DNA of 64,000 nt. It comes from Herbaspirillum sp. GW103. GTDB lineage: Bacteria; Pseudomonadota; Gammaproteobacteria; Burkholderiales; Burkholderiaceae_D. Positions within the stretch are counted from its first letter, which is position 1; each line of letters starts with the position of its first letter. The notes beneath the pieces were generated by a model that saw nothing but the letters and a program-made list of their open reading frames with translations, searched no databases and was not told the DNA's origin. Made by a program: the position numbers and the translations under genes. Location: assembly GCF_000261365.1 (NCBI RefSeq), contig NZ_AJVC01000005.1, positions 227,955 to 291,954 on the forward strand, given 5' to 3'. Positions 30,534 to 39,396 of this stretch are shown piece by piece.

Positions 30534-31604
30534 ATGGCTAACTTTTGGCGCGACAAGCGCGTTTTCATCACCGGTCATACCGGCTTCAAGGGAAGCTGGC
30601 TGACCCTGTGGCTGCACCTCATGGGAGCCCGGGTGAGCGGTTACGCGTTGCCGGCGCCGACCAATCCCAGCCTGTTCCATCTGGCGCGTCTGCAGAACTG
30701 CGTGCAGACCACTACCGGCGACGTGCGCGACCCCAAGCATCTGGCCGACACGCTGGCGGCCGTGCAACCCGATGTGGTATTCCATCTGGCCGGACAACCG
30801 CAGATCAGCCAGGCGTTCCTCAATCCGCTGGATACCTTCGCCACCAACATGATGGGCACGGCCCATCTGCTGGAGGCTGTGCGTTTGACGCCCAGCGTGC
30901 GCGCCGTCGTGATCGCCACCAGCAACAAGTGCTACGAAAACCGCGAATGGCTGTGGGGATACCGCGAAGATGATCCCATGGGCGGACGTGACCCCTTCAG
31001 CAGCAGCAAGGGAGCGGCCGAACTGGTGACCTCGGCCTATCGCCGCTCCTACTTCTCGCCCGAGAAGGGCAGCCAGGTCGGCGTGGCCACGGTGCGCACC
31101 GGCAATGTCATCGGTGGGGGCGATTTCTCGCCGGAGCGGCTGGTCCCCGATTTCATCCGCGCGCTGGAAAGCCAGGAGCCGGTCATCATCCGCCAACCGC
31201 GCGCGGTACGTCCCTGGCAATTCGTGCTGGAGCCGCTGTCGGGTTATCTGCAGATTGGCAAGCTGCTCTACGAGCACGGCAGCGCCTATGCCGAAGCCTG
31301 GAATTTCGGACCGGCCGAAACCGACCTGCAGACCGTGGCCCAGATCTGCGCCACCTTCAACCACTCGCTGCAGAAGAACGATGTGGAACCGATCGAAGTG
31401 CGGCTGGAACCGGAGGAAGAGCCGCAGGAAGCCGTGCTGCGCCTCGACATTTCCAAGGCCCGCCAGCGCCTGGACTGGATCCCGCGCATGGAACTCTATA
31501 CCGCTCTTGAGCTGACCGCGCAGTGGTATGCCGGCTATCTCAACAACGAAGACCTGCGCACCCTGAGCGAGAACCAGATCGCCTTCTACCAGAGCCTGAC
31601 TTAG
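30534..31604 (+). CDS. rfbG: CDP-glucose 4,6-dehydratase
   Basis: Extended SDR making CDP-4-keto-6-deoxyglucose, the entry to CDP-dideoxyhexoses. The 356 residues fit. RVFITGHTGFKGSWLTLWLH (residues ~9-28) is the diagnostic start (GHTGFKGSW rather than GGAGFIG), and IATSNKCYEN with its NKCY segment is typical of RfbG. ATG 30534 follows AGAGG at seven bases. RfbF, which makes the CDP-glucose substrate, and RfbH are not in the window. It points toward the large minus-strand cluster and ends 34 bases from it. Confidence 0.88.
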   Translation: MANFWRDKRVFITGHTGFKGSWLTLWLHLMGARVSGYALPAPTNPSLFHLARLQNCVQTTTGDVRDPKHLADTLAAVQPDVVFHLAGQPQISQAFLNPLDTFATNMMGTAHLLEAVRLTPSVRAVVIATSNKCYENREWLWGYREDDPMGGRDPFSSSKGAAELVTSAYRRSYFSPEKGSQVGVATVRTGNVIGGGDFSPERLVPDFIRALESQEPVIIRQPRAVRPWQFVLEPLSGYLQIGKLLYEHGSAYAEAWNFGPAETDLQTVAQICATFNHSLQKNDVEPIEVRLEPEEEPQEAVLRLDISKARQRLDWIPRMELYTALELTAQWYAGYLNNEDLRTLSENQIAFYQSLT

Positions 31605-31638
31605 TCGCCTCAGCCTCCCCTGCCCGGCGGGCGCATCC

Positions 31639-32778
31639 TCAGGACAGATAAGGGTCGACGACGCGCGCAGCAAAACCCGACTTGCCGGCGATTTTCATCA
31701 TGTTGAGCCGGGTCAGCGCCGGTCTTGGGGTAATGACCACCGGCATGGAAGCTGCGCTGAGCAAATCCGAACTCTGTATCAAGGCACCCGCCAGGCGTTC
31801 GCCGGCGCGTTCGCGATCATGGGGGATGATCCTTCCGGCTCCTACCCGCTCGGCGAGCACGGTATCGCCAGCCGTGGCCAGCAGCAGATCGGTACCCGCT
31901 CCCCAGGCTGCCACCGGCCCGCTCTCGCTGAGCCGCAACAAGGTCTGGCTCAGGCGGGCATTCAGGTCTGCCCTGAACGTCAGGAAGCGTCGGGTACAGC
32001 CGATGGCATCTCTGCCGCCCTCCCGATGCAGCAGCAGACGGGCTCGGGGCACAAACCCGAACAGGCTGACCTCTTCACGCATGACGGTCCAGCCACAGGA
32101 ACGCGCCAGGGCCGCCAGTCGGTCCACGGTGAAATAATGAAGATGCTGCGGACAGATCTGGTTGCTCATGCTGAGTACCTCATCGTTGAGCAAACTGTGG
32201 TCGGGCGTCTCGAGGTAGAGATAGGCACCAGGCCGTGCCTGGTTGCGCAAGCCGCGCAAGAGACGACGCGGGTCGATGATGTGCTCGAATACATGGCTGC
32301 AGAATCCCAGGTCGAACTGCGCATCTTGCTCTGCATGTTCATCCAGCACATCCAGCCGCAAGGTTCTCGTAGAGATTCCATCCAGCGGCAATGGCGCAAA
32401 GTCGTAACCCGTCAGTTGTTCGCGCGGCACGCCGAAGCGCTGATGCAGCGCCTTGAGCACCTCCCCGCGCCCGTAACCGAAGTCGGCAATGCGAGGGGAT
32501 TGCTGAGTTTTTCTGACCGTTTCCAGGGCATCGGCGGCAAACGCCACCATGTCTTCGTAAGGTGAACTGCCGTCCGTCGACCAGACCTGCTCGTCCAGCG
32601 GGCGCGCATACAGGTCGGCGATCAGTTCTTCGGTGATGACGCGCAGATCCACCATGACATGCCCGCACGTTCGGCATCCCATGATCTGATGCTCGTGCAT
32701 CTTGCTGCCCAGCATGAAAGGAACGCGGCCGACAGGATCAAAGGCGCTGCCGACGCAAATGGGACACTGAAGTGACAT
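31639..32778 (-). CDS. zinc-finger class I SAM methyltransferase, copy 1 (C-methyltransferase-like)
   Basis: A 379-residue enzyme with three parts. An N-terminal zinc ribbon has Cys pairs CPIC and CRTC. A Rossmann methyltransferase core follows (ADFGYGRGEVLKALHQRFG, then FCSHVFEHIIDPRRLL). A C-terminal domain contains GPVAAWGAGTDLLL. This layout occurs in deoxysugar C-methyltransferases of the TylCIII/NovU type. It is a clear paralogue of the 40512-41678 gene. Last gene of the long operon, 12 bases after KAS III copy 1, with AGGAG upstream. It could methylate the sugar or the acyl chain; the substrate is unknown. Confidence 0.8.
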   Translation of the reverse strand: MSLQCPICVGSAFDPVGRVPFMLGSKMHEHQIMGCRTCGHVMVDLRVITEELIADLYARPLDEQVWSTDGSSPYEDMVAFAADALETVRKTQQSPRIADFGYGRGEVLKALHQRFGVPREQLTGYDFAPLPLDGISTRTLRLDVLDEHAEQDAQFDLGFCSHVFEHIIDPRRLLRGLRNQARPGAYLYLETPDHSLLNDEVLSMSNQICPQHLHYFTVDRLAALARSCGWTVMREEVSLFGFVPRARLLLHREGGRDAIGCTRRFLTFRADLNARLSQTLLRLSESGPVAAWGAGTDLLLATAGDTVLAERVGAGRIIPHDRERAGERLAGALIQSSDLLSAASMPVVITPRPALTRLNMMKIAGKSGFAARVVDPYLS

Positions 32779-32790
32779 TTCTGCTCCTGA

Positions 32791-33861
32791 TCAGGAGGAT
32801 GAAGCCGCCGGACTGGCGACTTCCACGATCTCGCAATACTGCAACGGCGCTGTCCGCCATGCAGCCGAGGCCCAGCGCCAGCCTACACCGAAGCCGCTCA
32901 TGAGCAGATTGAGCGGCGCCGTCGCCTGCACTGCCGGGCCCGCCAGGGCCGAGGCGATCGCCAGCGGGATCGATGCCGAACTGGTATTGCCGAAGCCGTC
33001 CAGTGCCAGCACCATCTGCTGCTCGCTGAACCCGACCTTGTTGGCCAGATGCCGCAACATGGTTTCGTTGGCCTGGTGCAGCAGCAGGTAATCGACGTCA
33101 GCGTTGTTCCAGCCGGCTACCTCCATGGCCGCGGCGATATTTTTCGGGACCTGGCGCAAGGTGAAGGCGAAGACCTGGGCACCGTCCATGAACAGATGAC
33201 CGAAACAGGCATCATCTACCGGATGACGCGCAGCGCCATCGCGCACGGTCAGATAGGGCGCGCCACTGCCGTCCACCCCCGGCACCACGGCCAGGAAACC
33301 GCTGTCCTGGTCGCCGCGCTCCAGCGCGATTGCGCAGACGGCATCACCGAACAGGGGACGGGTATTGTGATCCTGCGGCGGGACGAACTGGGTAGTGGTA
33401 TCCCCCACCACCAGCAGGGCACGGCGGCCATTGCTGCTGGCCAGCAGACTGGACGCAACCCACAGGCCGTCAACGAAACCGGAACAGCCACTGGTGATAT
33501 CCAGGCTGCCACAATGCTTGCGCAACCCCAGCCGATGCTGCAGCAAAGGCGCATTGCCGGGGAGCGGGTAGTCAGGGGTCTGCGTCACCACGATCAACAG
33601 ATCCACACTGTCGGCCGGCCACTGCAGGCCCTCCAGCAACTTGCGTGCCGCGGCCTCGCCAAGATCGCAGGCGGTCATGCCGGGCGGGACCAGGTGGCGG
33701 GTGTGGATCCCGGTGGCGGCGGCGACCTTGTGCGCATTCTCGTAGCCCCACTGACGGGTGAGCGTGTCGGCGTCTTCGGTCTGCGCTGGCAGGGCGGCCA
33801 CCAGGCCCCGCAGGTGGATGCCGGCCAGACGGCTGTGCAGGGCGGATGTGGTATCAGGCAT
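32791..33861 (-). CDS. 3-oxoacyl-ACP synthase III-like enzyme, copy 1
   Basis: Condensing enzyme expected to join an acyl starter to malonyl-ACP. The 356 residues carry the KAS III triad: Cys126 in ITSGCSGFV, His262 in LHQAN and Asn292 in GNTSSAS. ATG 33861 overlaps the upstream SDR stop by eight bases; a much longer frame upstream lies inside that SDR gene and is a shadow. It is too diverged to be the housekeeping FabH, and its neighbours (reductase, ACP, ligase) point to a dedicated acyl pathway. Confidence 0.88.
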   Translation of the reverse strand: MPDTTSALHSRLAGIHLRGLVAALPAQTEDADTLTRQWGYENAHKVAAATGIHTRHLVPPGMTACDLGEAAARKLLEGLQWPADSVDLLIVVTQTPDYPLPGNAPLLQHRLGLRKHCGSLDITSGCSGFVDGLWVASSLLASSNGRRALLVVGDTTTQFVPPQDHNTRPLFGDAVCAIALERGDQDSGFLAVVPGVDGSGAPYLTVRDGAARHPVDDACFGHLFMDGAQVFAFTLRQVPKNIAAAMEVAGWNNADVDYLLLHQANETMLRHLANKVGFSEQQMVLALDGFGNTSSASIPLAIASALAGPAVQATAPLNLLMSGFGVGWRWASAAWRTAPLQYCEIVEVASPAASSS

Positions 33862-34618
33862 TGATGCCACCATCGATGGTGATGACCTGCCCTGTAATGA
33901 ATGCCGCCTCGGGAGAGAGCAGGAAGCGCACCATCGGCACCACGTCATCGACACGGCCCAGGCGACCCAGCGGGGTTCTGCGCACGATCTGCTGGCGTCG
34001 CTCCGGTTGCAGCGATGAGGACATGTCGGTTTCCATGTAGCCGGGCGCGACCGAATTGACCGTGATGCCGCGTCGGCCCACTTCGCGCGCCAGCGAACGG
34101 GTGAAGCCATCGAGCCCGGCCTTGGTCGCGGAATACGGACCGAGGCCGTTATAGCCATGACTGCCGATGATGGAACTGATGTTGATGATGCGACCGGCTC
34201 CGCCATGACGCAACATCAGCTGCACGACCGCACGCGTCATCTCGATGGCGCCGACCAGGTTGACGTCGATCATCTTCCTGATTTCGACACTGGGCAGCGT
34301 GGCCAGCACGCCATCGCGTGCCACACCGGCATTGTTGATCAGGGCATAGGGGCTCTTGACCTGGTGCCGGGTGCAAGCCTGCCTGACGAACACGGGCACC
34401 GCATCTGCATCGGCCACGTCCAGACGACTGTAGCTGAGGCGCGCGCCGAAACGGCTCGCCAGCGCGTCAAGCCCGGCCCCCGGTTCCTCGCTGCGCGCGC
34501 AGGTAGCGACCTCATATCCGGCTTCCAGCAGGGCGGTGGCAAACGCCAGGCCCAGGCCCTTGCTGGCACCGGTGACCAGCACCAGTTGGACATCCTGTCC
34601 TTGCTCATTGGGAGACAT
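33854..34618 (-). CDS. SDR 3-oxoacyl-ACP reductase-like enzyme (FabG-type), copy 1
   Basis: Predicted NAD(P)H reductase converting 3-oxoacyl-ACP to 3-hydroxyacyl-ACP. The 254 residues have the Rossmann start [18 protein letters not shown] near residue 92, catalytic Ser in NISSIIG and Tyr/Lys in YSATKAG, and the FabG-like C-terminus [11 protein letters not shown]. Start 34618 (MSPNEQ) overlaps the ligase stop by 14 bases. It sits between the ligase and KAS III copy 1, matching a condense-then-reduce module. Confidence 0.85.
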   Translation of the reverse strand: MSPNEQGQDVQLVLVTGASKGLGLAFATALLEAGYEVATCARSEEPGAGLDALASRFGARLSYSRLDVADADAVPVFVRQACTRHQVKSPYALINNAGVARDGVLATLPSVEIRKMIDVNLVGAIEMTRAVVQLMLRHGGAGRIINISSIIGSHGYNGLGPYSATKAGLDGFTRSLAREVGRRGITVNSVAPGYMETDMSSSLQPERRQQIVRRTPLGRLGRVDDVVPMVRFLLSPEAAFITGQVITIDGGINA

Positions 34619-35879
34619 GTTTTCTACCTTTCTTTCCGGACTCCAGGACCACACTGTCCACGAATCGATAGCGCGCCGGTCTGGCTACCGCAGGCAGCAG
34701 TTCCACGGCACGCGCCCTGAGTGCCGCTTCCACGACGGCTGGATCACTGCCCTCGCGGGCGCACACCTGAACCACCAGAAGATGGCCGAGAATGGGATTG
34801 GGATGCGCAATCACGCACAGGTCGGCCACCCCATCCACGCCTTCCAGCAAGGCTTCCACCTTCTCCGGTACGACCTTGGTCCCGCCGATATTGACGACCG
34901 AATCGCGTCGGCCCACGAACTGCACGCGATCGGCCTGCAGCTCCACCAGATCCCCCGTACGCAGCCAGCCATCAAGCTCTGCCGCTGTACTGCCGGCATA
35001 GCCCAGCATGCCGCGCGCACTGCGGATCTCCAGTTCTCCTTCATGGATGCGCAAGTGCACCCCTTCCACCGGATGGGTCAGCCACTGTGCCGGAAAGCCG
35101 GCCTTGCCGTCGGCAACGGTGAAGCCGACGCCGGCCTCGGTGGAGGCGTAGATATGTCGCACGCTCGCCTGCGGGAATCGCTGGCTCAGCGCGTCCAGCA
35201 GGGGCTGTGAGCAAGCCTCGCCGCCCAGGGTAATCACCTTGAGCGTGGAGGTCGGATCGGCGGGCAAGGCCGCCAACAGGGCGCGCCAGAAGGAAGGAGT
35301 GGCGCTCACGTGGGTGGCGCCACTTTGCAGGGCGCTGCAAAGTGCGTGGATGCTGCGTTCGGGTGCCAGCAGACGGGCGCCGTTGACGGCTGCCGTCAAC
35401 AGCACCTGCAGACCGGCGAAGGATGCGGGTTCATAGCTGAGCAGCCAGACCGCCTGGCTGCCGTGCGGATGATGACGGACGCCGGCCAGCAGCCGTTGCA
35501 GCGAATACACCGCAGACTTGGCGCGTCCGGTCGTGCCGGACGTAAACAGCCGCAAGCCGGGCTGCGCGTCGGACTGCTCAGGATCGATCCAGGCCGGCAC
35601 GCCCGGCGCCAGCTCGCGCGACATCAGGCCGGCATACTGCTCGACCGTGCCTTCGCGCGCCAGGGCGATATCCAGCGGCGCAAGCTGCGCCATGATCACT
35701 CCCACCAGAGCTGCGCGCGCACTGCGGGCATCGAGCGTCAGCCTGACGGTGTCGCCCAGCGCCTGTACGGCCTGCTCGGCCAGGCCCAGCAGTTCCTGCA
35801 GAGCACACTCGCCCCTGTCATCCTGGAGGACCAATGCTGGCGCAAAGTGCAGTCTGGACGACGCCACGACAGGCCTCAA
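34605..35879 (-). CDS. AMP-forming acyl ligase (acyl-CoA/acyl-ACP synthetase-like)
   Basis: Activates a carboxylic acid as acyl-AMP and probably loads it on the adjacent carrier protein. The 424 residues are short for the family. Seen in order: phosphate loop [12 protein letters not shown] (near 111), YASTEAG (usual YGxTE), [23 protein letters not shown], and the C-terminal Lys region SGKKGR near 415. The start overlaps the ACP stop by four bases (ATGA). The reduced N-terminal domain suggests a compact or small substrate. Whether it uses ACP or CoA is not decided by sequence. Confidence 0.82.
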   Translation of the reverse strand: MRPVVASSRLHFAPALVLQDDRGECALQELLGLAEQAVQALGDTVRLTLDARSARAALVGVIMAQLAPLDIALAREGTVEQYAGLMSRELAPGVPAWIDPEQSDAQPGLRLFTSGTTGRAKSAVYSLQRLLAGVRHHPHGSQAVWLLSYEPASFAGLQVLLTAAVNGARLLAPERSIHALCSALQSGATHVSATPSFWRALLAALPADPTSTLKVITLGGEACSQPLLDALSQRFPQASVRHIYASTEAGVGFTVADGKAGFPAQWLTHPVEGVHLRIHEGELEIRSARGMLGYAGSTAAELDGWLRTGDLVELQADRVQFVGRRDSVVNIGGTKVVPEKVEALLEGVDGVADLCVIAHPNPILGHLLVVQVCAREGSDPAVVEAALRARAVELLPAVARPARYRFVDSVVLESGKKGRKHVSQ

Positions 35880-36133
35880 CGCTCGGAATAGATCGCGGCC
35901 AGATCACCGACCGTGACGAAGGAGCGAAAGCCTTCGCGGAACGGATCGTGTCCGATCTTCTCTTCCAGAACCAGCAGGAATACCGCAAGGTCCAGCGAAT
36001 CGATCGGCAGTTCACCATGCAGGAACACCGTATCGGCGTCCAGGGTGGCGGGCACCGGGAAGTTCTTCTGTGCCAGCAACTCGCGCAGGCTTTCAATGAT
36101 GACGTCGAGAACGTCGGAATTTACGGCTGACAC
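35876..36133 (-). CDS. acyl carrier protein, copy 1
   Basis: An 85-residue carrier. The phosphopantetheine Ser46 lies in LPIDSLDLAVF, the family motif DSLD. The four-helix acidic pattern is present. Its start overlaps the GNAT stop by 13 bases and its stop overlaps the ligase by four, placing it between an acyl-activating enzyme and an acyltransferase. That arrangement suggests a dedicated carrier rather than the fatty-acid AcpP. Confidence 0.87.
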   Translation of the reverse strand: MSAVNSDVLDVIIESLRELLAQKNFPVPATLDADTVFLHGELPIDSLDLAVFLLVLEEKIGHDPFREGFRSFVTVGDLAAIYSER

Positions 36134-36699
36134 TTGTTCTCCTCTATGCCGAATGCTCTGAGGCTATCAGCGATGCTTTGGGTATTCCAGCGGCGCGCCT
36201 CCCACTCCTGGCGGAGCAGTTCGAAGACATGGACGTCCCGATACACGCCGTTCTTGATTATATGCTCTTTGAGTACACCGACTTCCCGCATTCCCAGCAG
36301 TCTCTGCAGCTTCAGCACGCGCTGATTGGCGTCGATGATCTGGATGACGTTCTTGTGCATGCCCAGCACGTAGAACAGGTAATCCATGAAGTAGGCATGC
36401 ACATGTCCCCCGAACTTGCGGGCAGCCTCGACGGTGCCAAAGTAGGAGCCGCAACTGCAGCGACCATTGACACGATCGATATCGGCATAGGAAAGAAAAC
36501 CGACCGGTTCGCCATCGCCCAGGATCAGGAAATGTTCGTAGTCGCTGCGGGCTTCGCAGCCGGCCAGCCAGCGACGCTGCTGTTCGAGCTGGTCCGGCTG
36601 TACATCCGAAAACATCATGTCGTTGATGCGTGGCTGCGAGCGCCAGCTCAGGATCAGCGCGGCGTCATCCAGGGTGGGGCGTCGGAAGGTGATGCTCAT
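36121..36699 (-). CDS. GNAT N-acyltransferase, candidate PseH-like or acyl-ACP-dependent
   Basis: A 192-residue GCN5-fold enzyme resembling RimJ/PseH-type proteins: FRRPTLDDAALILSWRSQPR at the start, GFLSYADI as the central strand, a weakly conserved acyl-donor loop in the GTVEAARKFGGHVHAY region, and LGMREVGVLKEHI at the end. In Pse synthesis PseH acetylates the 4-amine before PseG acts, and no other PseH candidate is seen. Because it overlaps an ACP gene, it may use acyl-ACP instead of acetyl-CoA. That is inference. Confidence 0.75.
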   Translation of the reverse strand: MSITFRRPTLDDAALILSWRSQPRINDMMFSDVQPDQLEQQRRWLAGCEARSDYEHFLILGDGEPVGFLSYADIDRVNGRCSCGSYFGTVEAARKFGGHVHAYFMDYLFYVLGMHKNVIQIIDANQRVLKLQRLLGMREVGVLKEHIIKNGVYRDVHVFELLRQEWEARRWNTQSIADSLRAFGIEENKCQP

Positions 36700-37490
36700 G
36701 CGGGTTGCCTTTGCAAAGATGCGAGGAAGTCGCCGATCCCCGCCGTCAGCCAGGCAGGCCGCAGAATGTGGGGAATGTGACCGCCATCCTCGTTGAGCAC
36801 GAGGTCCGGCTCAGGCGGGAAGGACGAACTCTCCGGCAGGGGAACGATACGATCATCGCGACTCCAGAAGAATCGCAACGGCATGGGCAGCGCCTCCCAG
36901 TTCACGGTCCGCGCTTCACCGGAGGCGGCCGTCACGATCATGTCCTCCAGCATCTCAGTCAGGATTGACCGGCGCTCGGCACTGCCCATCTGTTCCAGGT
37001 GATGACGCGCCATGCGCGGTACGCTGTCGCAGCTCCTTCCGGCCAGCGATTGTGCATACGCCAGCGCCTTGTCGAGATCATCGGCCGCCAGCGCCTGGCG
37101 CAGCAGGGGAAGATTGAAGCGGCTGTCCAGTCCGGCGCAGGCCACCAGCGACAGCGAGGCGAATCGATCCGGCGCACGCAATGCCCCCTGCAAGGCAATC
37201 CAGGCGCCGAAGGAATGGGCCACGACATGGCAGCGCGACACCTCAAGAGCGTCCAGCGCATCCTCCAGCCAGCCGGCCGGATGACCGGACCATGAGGCCA
37301 GATTGCGCCCATGACCGGGCAAATCCAGCGCCATGATCCTTCCGTACCGCGCCAGAGGCACGATGCAGTACTGCCAGGAAAACATGTCGCCCAGAAAACC
37401 GTGCAGCATCACGATCGGCAAGGAGCTCTCCCGGCCATGAGTGAGCACATGATGCCGGGCGCGCCGACCGGAAACCGTCGTGACTTCCAT
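36696..37490 (-). CDS. alpha/beta hydrolase (thioesterase- or esterase-like)
   Basis: A 264-residue hydrolase. The oxyanion region is VMLHGFLGDMFSW (residues ~27-39), the nucleophile Ser93 is in VVAHSFGAW, the acid is the Asp of SRDDRIVP, and the base is the His of DGGHIPH. A four-base overlap with the GNAT gene and a 7-base gap to the upstream SDR mark it as part of the operon. Editing or releasing acyl groups from a carrier is a reasonable role; no substrate is shown. Start 37490 (MEVTTVSG) avoids overlap with the SDR stop. Confidence 0.8.
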   Translation of the reverse strand: MEVTTVSGRRARHHVLTHGRESSLPIVMLHGFLGDMFSWQYCIVPLARYGRIMALDLPGHGRNLASWSGHPAGWLEDALDALEVSRCHVVAHSFGAWIALQGALRAPDRFASLSLVACAGLDSRFNLPLLRQALAADDLDKALAYAQSLAGRSCDSVPRMARHHLEQMGSAERRSILTEMLEDMIVTAASGEARTVNWEALPMPLRFFWSRDDRIVPLPESSSFPPEPDLVLNEDGGHIPHILRPAWLTAGIGDFLASLQRQPA

Positions 37491-37497
37491 GAAAGAC

Positions 37498-38256
37498 CTA
37501 GCCGACCATATGACCGCCATCTACGGTCAGGTTGGTGCCGGTGATCCACTTGCTGGCGTCCGAGAGCAGGAAGGCGATGGGTGCCGCGACGTCCTCGGGC
37601 TGCCCCATGCCCATGGGATGGCGTTGCAGGATGGAGGCGACCTGGGACTCGTTCATCTCGGCAAAGGCCTTGCGCGACATGGCCGTATCGATCATGGCGG
37701 GCGCCACGGAATTGACCCGGATACCATCGCGCAACAGCTCCATGGCCAGGCCGCGCGCGGCAGACATCAGGCCGGCCTTGCTGGCACCGTAGACCACATT
37801 GCCCGGCTGACCGAGAAAACCACCGATCGACGACACCAGGACCATGGAGGCAGCAGGCGCGGCACATCCTTTCTGCCGCATGCCTCGGGCCAGGGCCAGG
37901 GCCGAGCCCAGGTTGGTGTGCATGATTCTGTCGAAATGCGCAGTACTGAAACTGCGTACGGGAAGCGTCTGCTGCACGCCTACGCAATAGACCATGCCAT
38001 GCAGCGGCCCTTGCCGGCACACTTCGTTCTTGAACCAGGCGGGCACCTCATCGAGGCGGGTAACGTCAAAGGGAGCAATGGCATGGCCCTCGCCGGCGAG
38101 TTCGGGCAGCACGGCCTCGAGGCGCTCGCCGTCACGGCCGTTGAGGATCACGCTGGCGCCAAGGCTGGCGACCAGGATGGCGGCAGCACGTCCGATGCCG
38201 GCCGAGGCGCCTGCGATGAGGATGCGCCGACCGGCAAGATCGAAGGGATCAGTCAT
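37498..38256 (-). CDS. SDR oxidoreductase, copy 2
   Basis: A 252-residue short-chain dehydrogenase with IAGASAGIGRAAA, catalytic Ser in VLVSSIGGF and Tyr/Lys in YGASKAG, ending ITGTNLTVDGGHMVG. In place of the usual NNAG it has YCVGVQQT, as in SDR copy 3 (HSASFQGY). These two are closer to each other than to copy 1 and may be partners, for example a reductase and a dehydratase-like or second-round reductase. It is preceded 24 bases upstream by ACP copy 2. Confidence 0.83.
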   Translation of the reverse strand: MTDPFDLAGRRILIAGASAGIGRAAAILVASLGASVILNGRDGERLEAVLPELAGEGHAIAPFDVTRLDEVPAWFKNEVCRQGPLHGMVYCVGVQQTLPVRSFSTAHFDRIMHTNLGSALALARGMRQKGCAAPAASMVLVSSIGGFLGQPGNVVYGASKAGLMSAARGLAMELLRDGIRVNSVAPAMIDTAMSRKAFAEMNESQVASILQRHPMGMGQPEDVAAPIAFLLSDASKWITGTNLTVDGGHMVG

Positions 38257-38280
38257 GGCACCGCCGCAACAGCAGCCGGT

Positions 38281-38508
38281 TCAGTTGCCAGCCTTGGCCA
38301 GTGCGACCAGGTCACCGATGGTCTTGGCCTTTTGCAGATCGTCGCCCGCCAGGACGTGACCGGCCTTTTCATCGACCAGGGCGATGAAGCTGATGGTCGC
38401 CAGCGAATCCCAGGTATCGAGGGTATCGAGCGGCGTGGCAGCGGAAATCTCGCTGGCATCCACTTCGAGAATTTCGGCGAGTGCGTTGATGATGTCTTGA
38501 TCGTTCAC
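38281..38508 (-). CDS. acyl carrier protein, copy 2
   Basis: A 75-residue carrier with phosphopantetheine Ser35 in TWDSLATISF. The WDSL form, with Trp before Asp-Ser-Leu, is common in carriers of secondary pathways. The C-terminal helix TIGDLVALAKA is intact. It lies between SDR copies 2 and 3. The 123-base gap upstream (38509-38631) is the second-largest break in the operon and could hold an internal promoter. Confidence 0.85.
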   Translation of the reverse strand: MNDQDIINALAEILEVDASEISAATPLDTLDTWDSLATISFIALVDEKAGHVLAGDDLQKAKTIGDLVALAKAGN

Positions 38509-38631
38509 TATGGGCCTCTGTACGCAAATTGACTGGAAGGCATCTTAACACCCGCATCACGGCTTCATACAAGTAAGAAACGCCGGTTTTCCCGGCCAAT
38601 TCTAACGGGGCCAGGCCGGGCGGAAACCCGC

Positions 38632-39396
38632 TCAGCCAGCCAGATAGCCGCCATCCACGGGCAGCGTTGCCCCGGTGATCCAGGCACTGTCAGGCCCCAG
38701 AAGAAAGGCGCATGCCTTGGCGATATCAAGCGGCCGCACCAGTCCCAGCGGATGGGCCTGCAGCAGCGCCTGACGCTGCGCCTCGGCCAGCAGCTGAAAC
38801 TGTTCATCGGCCTTGGGGCCCTGCACGACGGCGGGGGCCAGGCAGTTGACGCGAATCGGCTTGTCAGCCAGCTCCAGCGCGAGCGACTGGGTCAGCGACA
38901 CCAGCGCGGCCTTGGACGCCGCATACAGGCTACGGGCTTTCTGCCCGCGCAGCCCGGCAACGGAACCGATGAGCACCATGCTGGCACCGGCCGCAGAGAC
39001 TCCCTTCTGACGCAGGCCCTTGGCCAGCATCAGAGGCGCGGCCACGTTGACATGAAAATACCGGTCGAACTGCTCGGCATTGATGCGGCTCAAGGGCGAA
39101 TATCCCTGGAACGACGCCGAATGCACCAGCCCGTTCAGAGCAGTCTCAGCGGCGATGGCCTTGATCCGTGCCGGGATTGCATCCAGCTCGGCCAGGTCCA
39201 TCACTTCCACGGTGTGACGCTCAGGATGGGCGATGGTATCCCGCGTCTGTTCCAGCGCATCCCTTCGCCGCCCCAGCAGGACCAGCGCAGCGCCCAGGTC
39301 GGCCAGCTCCCGGCAGATGCTCAGCCCGATGGCCGAATCGGCGGACGCGCCGGTGACCAGGATGCGCTGTCCCCGCCATTTCCCTGACTCGCTCAT
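38632..39396 (-). CDS. SDR oxidoreductase, copy 3
   Basis: A 254-residue SDR. The nucleotide loop is VTGASADSAIGLSICREL, with a small insertion compared with the usual TGxxxGIG. The catalytic residues are Ser of VLIGSVAGL and Tyr/Lys of YAASKAA, and the C-terminus ITGATLPVDGGYLAG closes the fold. The start overlaps the KAS III copy 2 stop by four bases, so the two products are made together, consistent with reducing its 3-oxoacyl product. Confidence 0.83.
   Translation of the reverse strand: MSESGKWRGQRILVTGASADSAIGLSICRELADLGAALVLLGRRRDALEQTRDTIAHPERHTVEVMDLAELDAIPARIKAIAAETALNGLVHSASFQGYSPLSRINAEQFDRYFHVNVAAPLMLAKGLRQKGVSAAGASMVLIGSVAGLRGQKARSLYAASKAALVSLTQSLALELADKPIRVNCLAPAVVQGPKADEQFQLLAEAQRQALLQAHPLGLVRPLDIAKACAFLLGPDSAWITGATLPVDGGYLAG

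Noticed and set aside
30162..31673. 503-codon minus-strand frame across rfbG
   Set aside because: Shadow of the rfbG gene; composition is that of antisense high-GC DNA and there is no ribosome site.
33862..34206. Upstream extension of KAS III copy 1 to 34206
   Set aside because: The extra residues are Arg/Ser/Pro-rich and lie inside the SDR copy 1 gene in another frame; the ATG at 33861 gives the family length.
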